From Methylovirgula sp. (lineage in GTDB: Bacteria > Pseudomonadota > Alphaproteobacteria > Rhizobiales > Beijerinckiaceae), in contig JASHUD010000091.1 in the NCBI GenBank assembly GCA_030040215.1, positions 1 to 6,898 on the forward strand: a stretch of 6,898 nt of DNA, given 5' to 3'. Below are positions 6,007-6,898 of the stretch, piece after piece. The position numbers and the translations under genes were made by a program. The notes beneath the pieces were generated by a model, which had not been told where the DNA came from, ran no database searches, and was given only the letters and a program-made list of their open reading frames with translations. Every line of letters starts with the position of its first letter. Position 1 is the first letter of the stretch.

Positions 6007-6748
6007 GGACATCGAGGATTTCACCGAGGCTCCTTTTCTCGGCGGACGTCTGTTGTTGCGCCAACCCAGGAAAGGCCACCGTGCCGGAACCGACGCGATC
6101 CTCCTGGCCGCGGCGGCGCCGGCCGAGGCGAAAGGTCTGGCGCTCGACGTTGGCGCCGGGGTCGGCGCGGCGGGCCTCGCTTTGGCGAAGCTTCGTCCGC
6201 AAATCGCGCTCGGCTTGATCGACAACGATTGCCGCGTCGCGGCGCTGGCGCGCCTCAATCTCGGCCGCAACGGAGTCCCGGGCAGCGTTTATGAAGCGGA
6301 TGTGTTTGATCCGGCGGCGCTGCACGGCATCGGTCCGGCGCAGCTTGTGGTCACCAATCCGCCGTTTCTCGATCCGGGGCGCACGCGGCTCGCAGCCGAT
6401 CCCGGCAAGCGGAATGCGCGCGCCATGCCGCAGGCGGGGCCAAGTCCGCTGGCGGCCTGGATCTCCGCCTGCTTGGCGCTTCTCGAAGAGGGCGGGACTT
6501 TCGTCCTCATCCATAAGCCCGAAGCGCTAGGCGAGATCCTCAACGCGCTCACGCCGCGCGCCGGCGCGCTCGCGCTCCTACCCGTTCAGCCGCGCGCCCA
6601 CACGGCCGCGATCCGCATCCTGATCCGCGCGCAAAAAGGCAGCCGCGCGCCGCTTAGCATCGCCCCGGCGCTCGTCTTGAATGACGAACGCGGATTTCTA
6701 CCGCACGCCGAGGCGATCCATCGCGGCGAAGCGCTGATCGCATGGTAA
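5999..6748 (+). CDS. SAM-dependent methyltransferase, TrmN6-like (COG4123)
   Basis: 249 residues. The N-terminal F-L-G-G-R-L-L-L-R-Q-P-R-K-G-H-R-A-G-T-D segment (13-32) is characteristic of this family. The SAM-binding loop is L-D-V-G-A-G-V-G (49-56), with an acidic residue closing the second strand (I-D-N-D, 74-77). The catalytic/substrate motif N-P-P-F is at 120-123, as in enzymes methylating exocyclic amino groups of adenine or glutamine. The E. coli relative TrmN6 (YfiC) makes m6A37 in tRNA-Val, so an N6-adenine tRNA methyltransferase is the best guess; the substrate is not proven. ATG at 5999 lies inside the end of the DUF2007 gene in another frame, giving an ATGTCTGA overlap that suggests translational coupling. 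An intrinsic terminator begins within its stop codon. Confidence 0.88.
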   Translation: MSEDIEDFTEAPFLGGRLLLRQPRKGHRAGTDAILLAAAAPAEAKGLALDVGAGVGAAGLALAKLRPQIALGLIDNDCRVAALARLNLGRNGVPGSVYEADVFDPAALHGIGPAQLVVTNPPFLDPGRTRLAADPGKRNARAMPQAGPSPLAAWISACLALLEEGGTFVLIHKPEALGEILNALTPRAGALALLPVQPRAHTAAIRILIRAQKGSRAPLSIAPALVLNDERGFLPHAEAIHRGEALIAW

Positions 6749-6766
6749 GGCCGGAAACGGCCTTTT
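6747..6766 (+). terminator. Intrinsic terminator after the methyltransferase gene
   Basis: AAGGCCG (6747-6753) pairs perfectly with CGGCCTT (6758-6764) around a GAAA tetraloop of the stable GNRA class. The T-run TTTT (6763-6766) overlaps the end of the 3' arm. The stem starts inside the TAA stop (6746-6748). On the minus strand the T-run is weak, so it is probably less efficient for the convergent gene. Confidence 0.72.
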
Positions 6767-6769
6767 GGC

Positions 6770-6898
6770 TTACCAGTGGTGCCAGTGATGGTGGTGGTGC
6801 CAGCCCCAATGATGCCAATGATGCCAATGATGCCACCAAGCCTTCTCGACAAACGGGCCGGCGCCGGGCGCCGCTTCCGTCGACAGAACCGAAGTCGC
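6770..6898 (-). CDS. His/Trp-rich protein, C-terminal part (runs off window edge)
   Basis: Partial: 42 codons plus TAA are visible and the 5' end lies beyond the window. The visible part starts with an ordinary Ala/Gly/Pro/Ser/Thr segment (about 20 residues). Its last 22 residues are 13 His, 8 Trp and a single Gly, including three exact W-H-H units and an HHHHH run before the end, WHHW. Other frames give only Gly/Ile- or Ser/Leu-rich peptides lacking a sensible end, while this frame stops just before the terminator. I recall short exported Rhizobiales proteins ending in Trp/His-rich tails, which fits. Function is unknown; His clusters suggest metal (Zn, Ni, Cu) binding and Trp suggests a membrane-interface or wall contact. 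Its convergent position and shared terminator region with the methyltransferase gene are normal. Confidence 0.62.
   Translation of the reverse strand, partial: ATSVLSTEAAPGAGPFVEKAWWHHWHHWHHWGWHHHHHWHHW
6808..6834 (+). repeat. Three perfect 9-bp tandem repeats (AATGATGCC)
   Basis: Three identical back-to-back units. On the minus strand they encode Trp-His-His repeats within the His/Trp tail. Because the unit is a whole number of codons, copy-number change by slippage would lengthen or shorten the tail without a frameshift. Confidence 0.85.

Noticed and set aside
6586..6852. Minus-strand open frame with Gly-Ile-Ile repeats
   Set aside because: It is an off-frame reading of the W-H-H repeats that continues antisense through the methyltransferase gene. 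The His/Trp frame ends at a stop just outside that gene and fits better.

Overview
The window is ordinary, high-GC (roughly two-thirds G+C), gene-dense bacterial chromosome. Gene content and protein style point to an alphaproteobacterium of the order Hyphomicrobiales (Rhizobiales). A Beijerinckiaceae- or Methylocystaceae-like source would fit, but that is inference from recalled gene neighbourhoods, not a measured placement. There are no transposases, phage genes, CRISPR arrays, tRNA or rRNA genes, and no defence or secretion cassette.

Layout. Left, on the plus strand, is an exported cell-wall hydrolase of the SleB/CwlJ family with a long unstructured linker (49-1254). A 349-base non-coding gap follows, with a plausible sigma-70 promoter, a nested hairpin and a strong Shine-Dalgarno. 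I use these to place the start of an exported tetratricopeptide-repeat (TPR) protein at a TTG codon (1604-3406). After 72 bases containing a perfect 10-bp hairpin comes ispE, the kinase of the MEP isoprenoid pathway (3479-4354). The convergent gap after ispE (4355-4589) holds two inverted copies of a palindromic intergenic element. On the minus strand is a long-chain polyprenyl diphosphate synthase (4590-5603), probably making the ubiquinone side chain. Divergent from it are a 74-residue DUF2007 protein (5782-6006) and, overlapping it by 8 bases, a TrmN6-like methyltransferase (5999-6748). An intrinsic terminator begins inside the methyltransferase stop codon. At the right edge is the 3' end of a minus-strand gene whose product ends in an almost pure His/Trp tail (6770-6898).

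How the genes relate. IspE supplies isoprenoid precursor flux, and the polyprenyl synthase consumes IPP to build the quinone tail. They belong to one broad pathway but are transcribed towards each other and are not one operon. The TPR gene and ispE probably form one transcript. The DUF2007 and methyltransferase genes look translationally coupled. The hydrolase and TPR protein are both predicted to act in the envelope.

Novelty. I see no convincing new multi-gene system. The points worth a second look are small: the His/Trp-rich C-terminus, the structured leader and start reassignment of the TPR gene, the paired inverted elements between ispE and the synthase, and a run of three consecutive genes with non-ATG starts.
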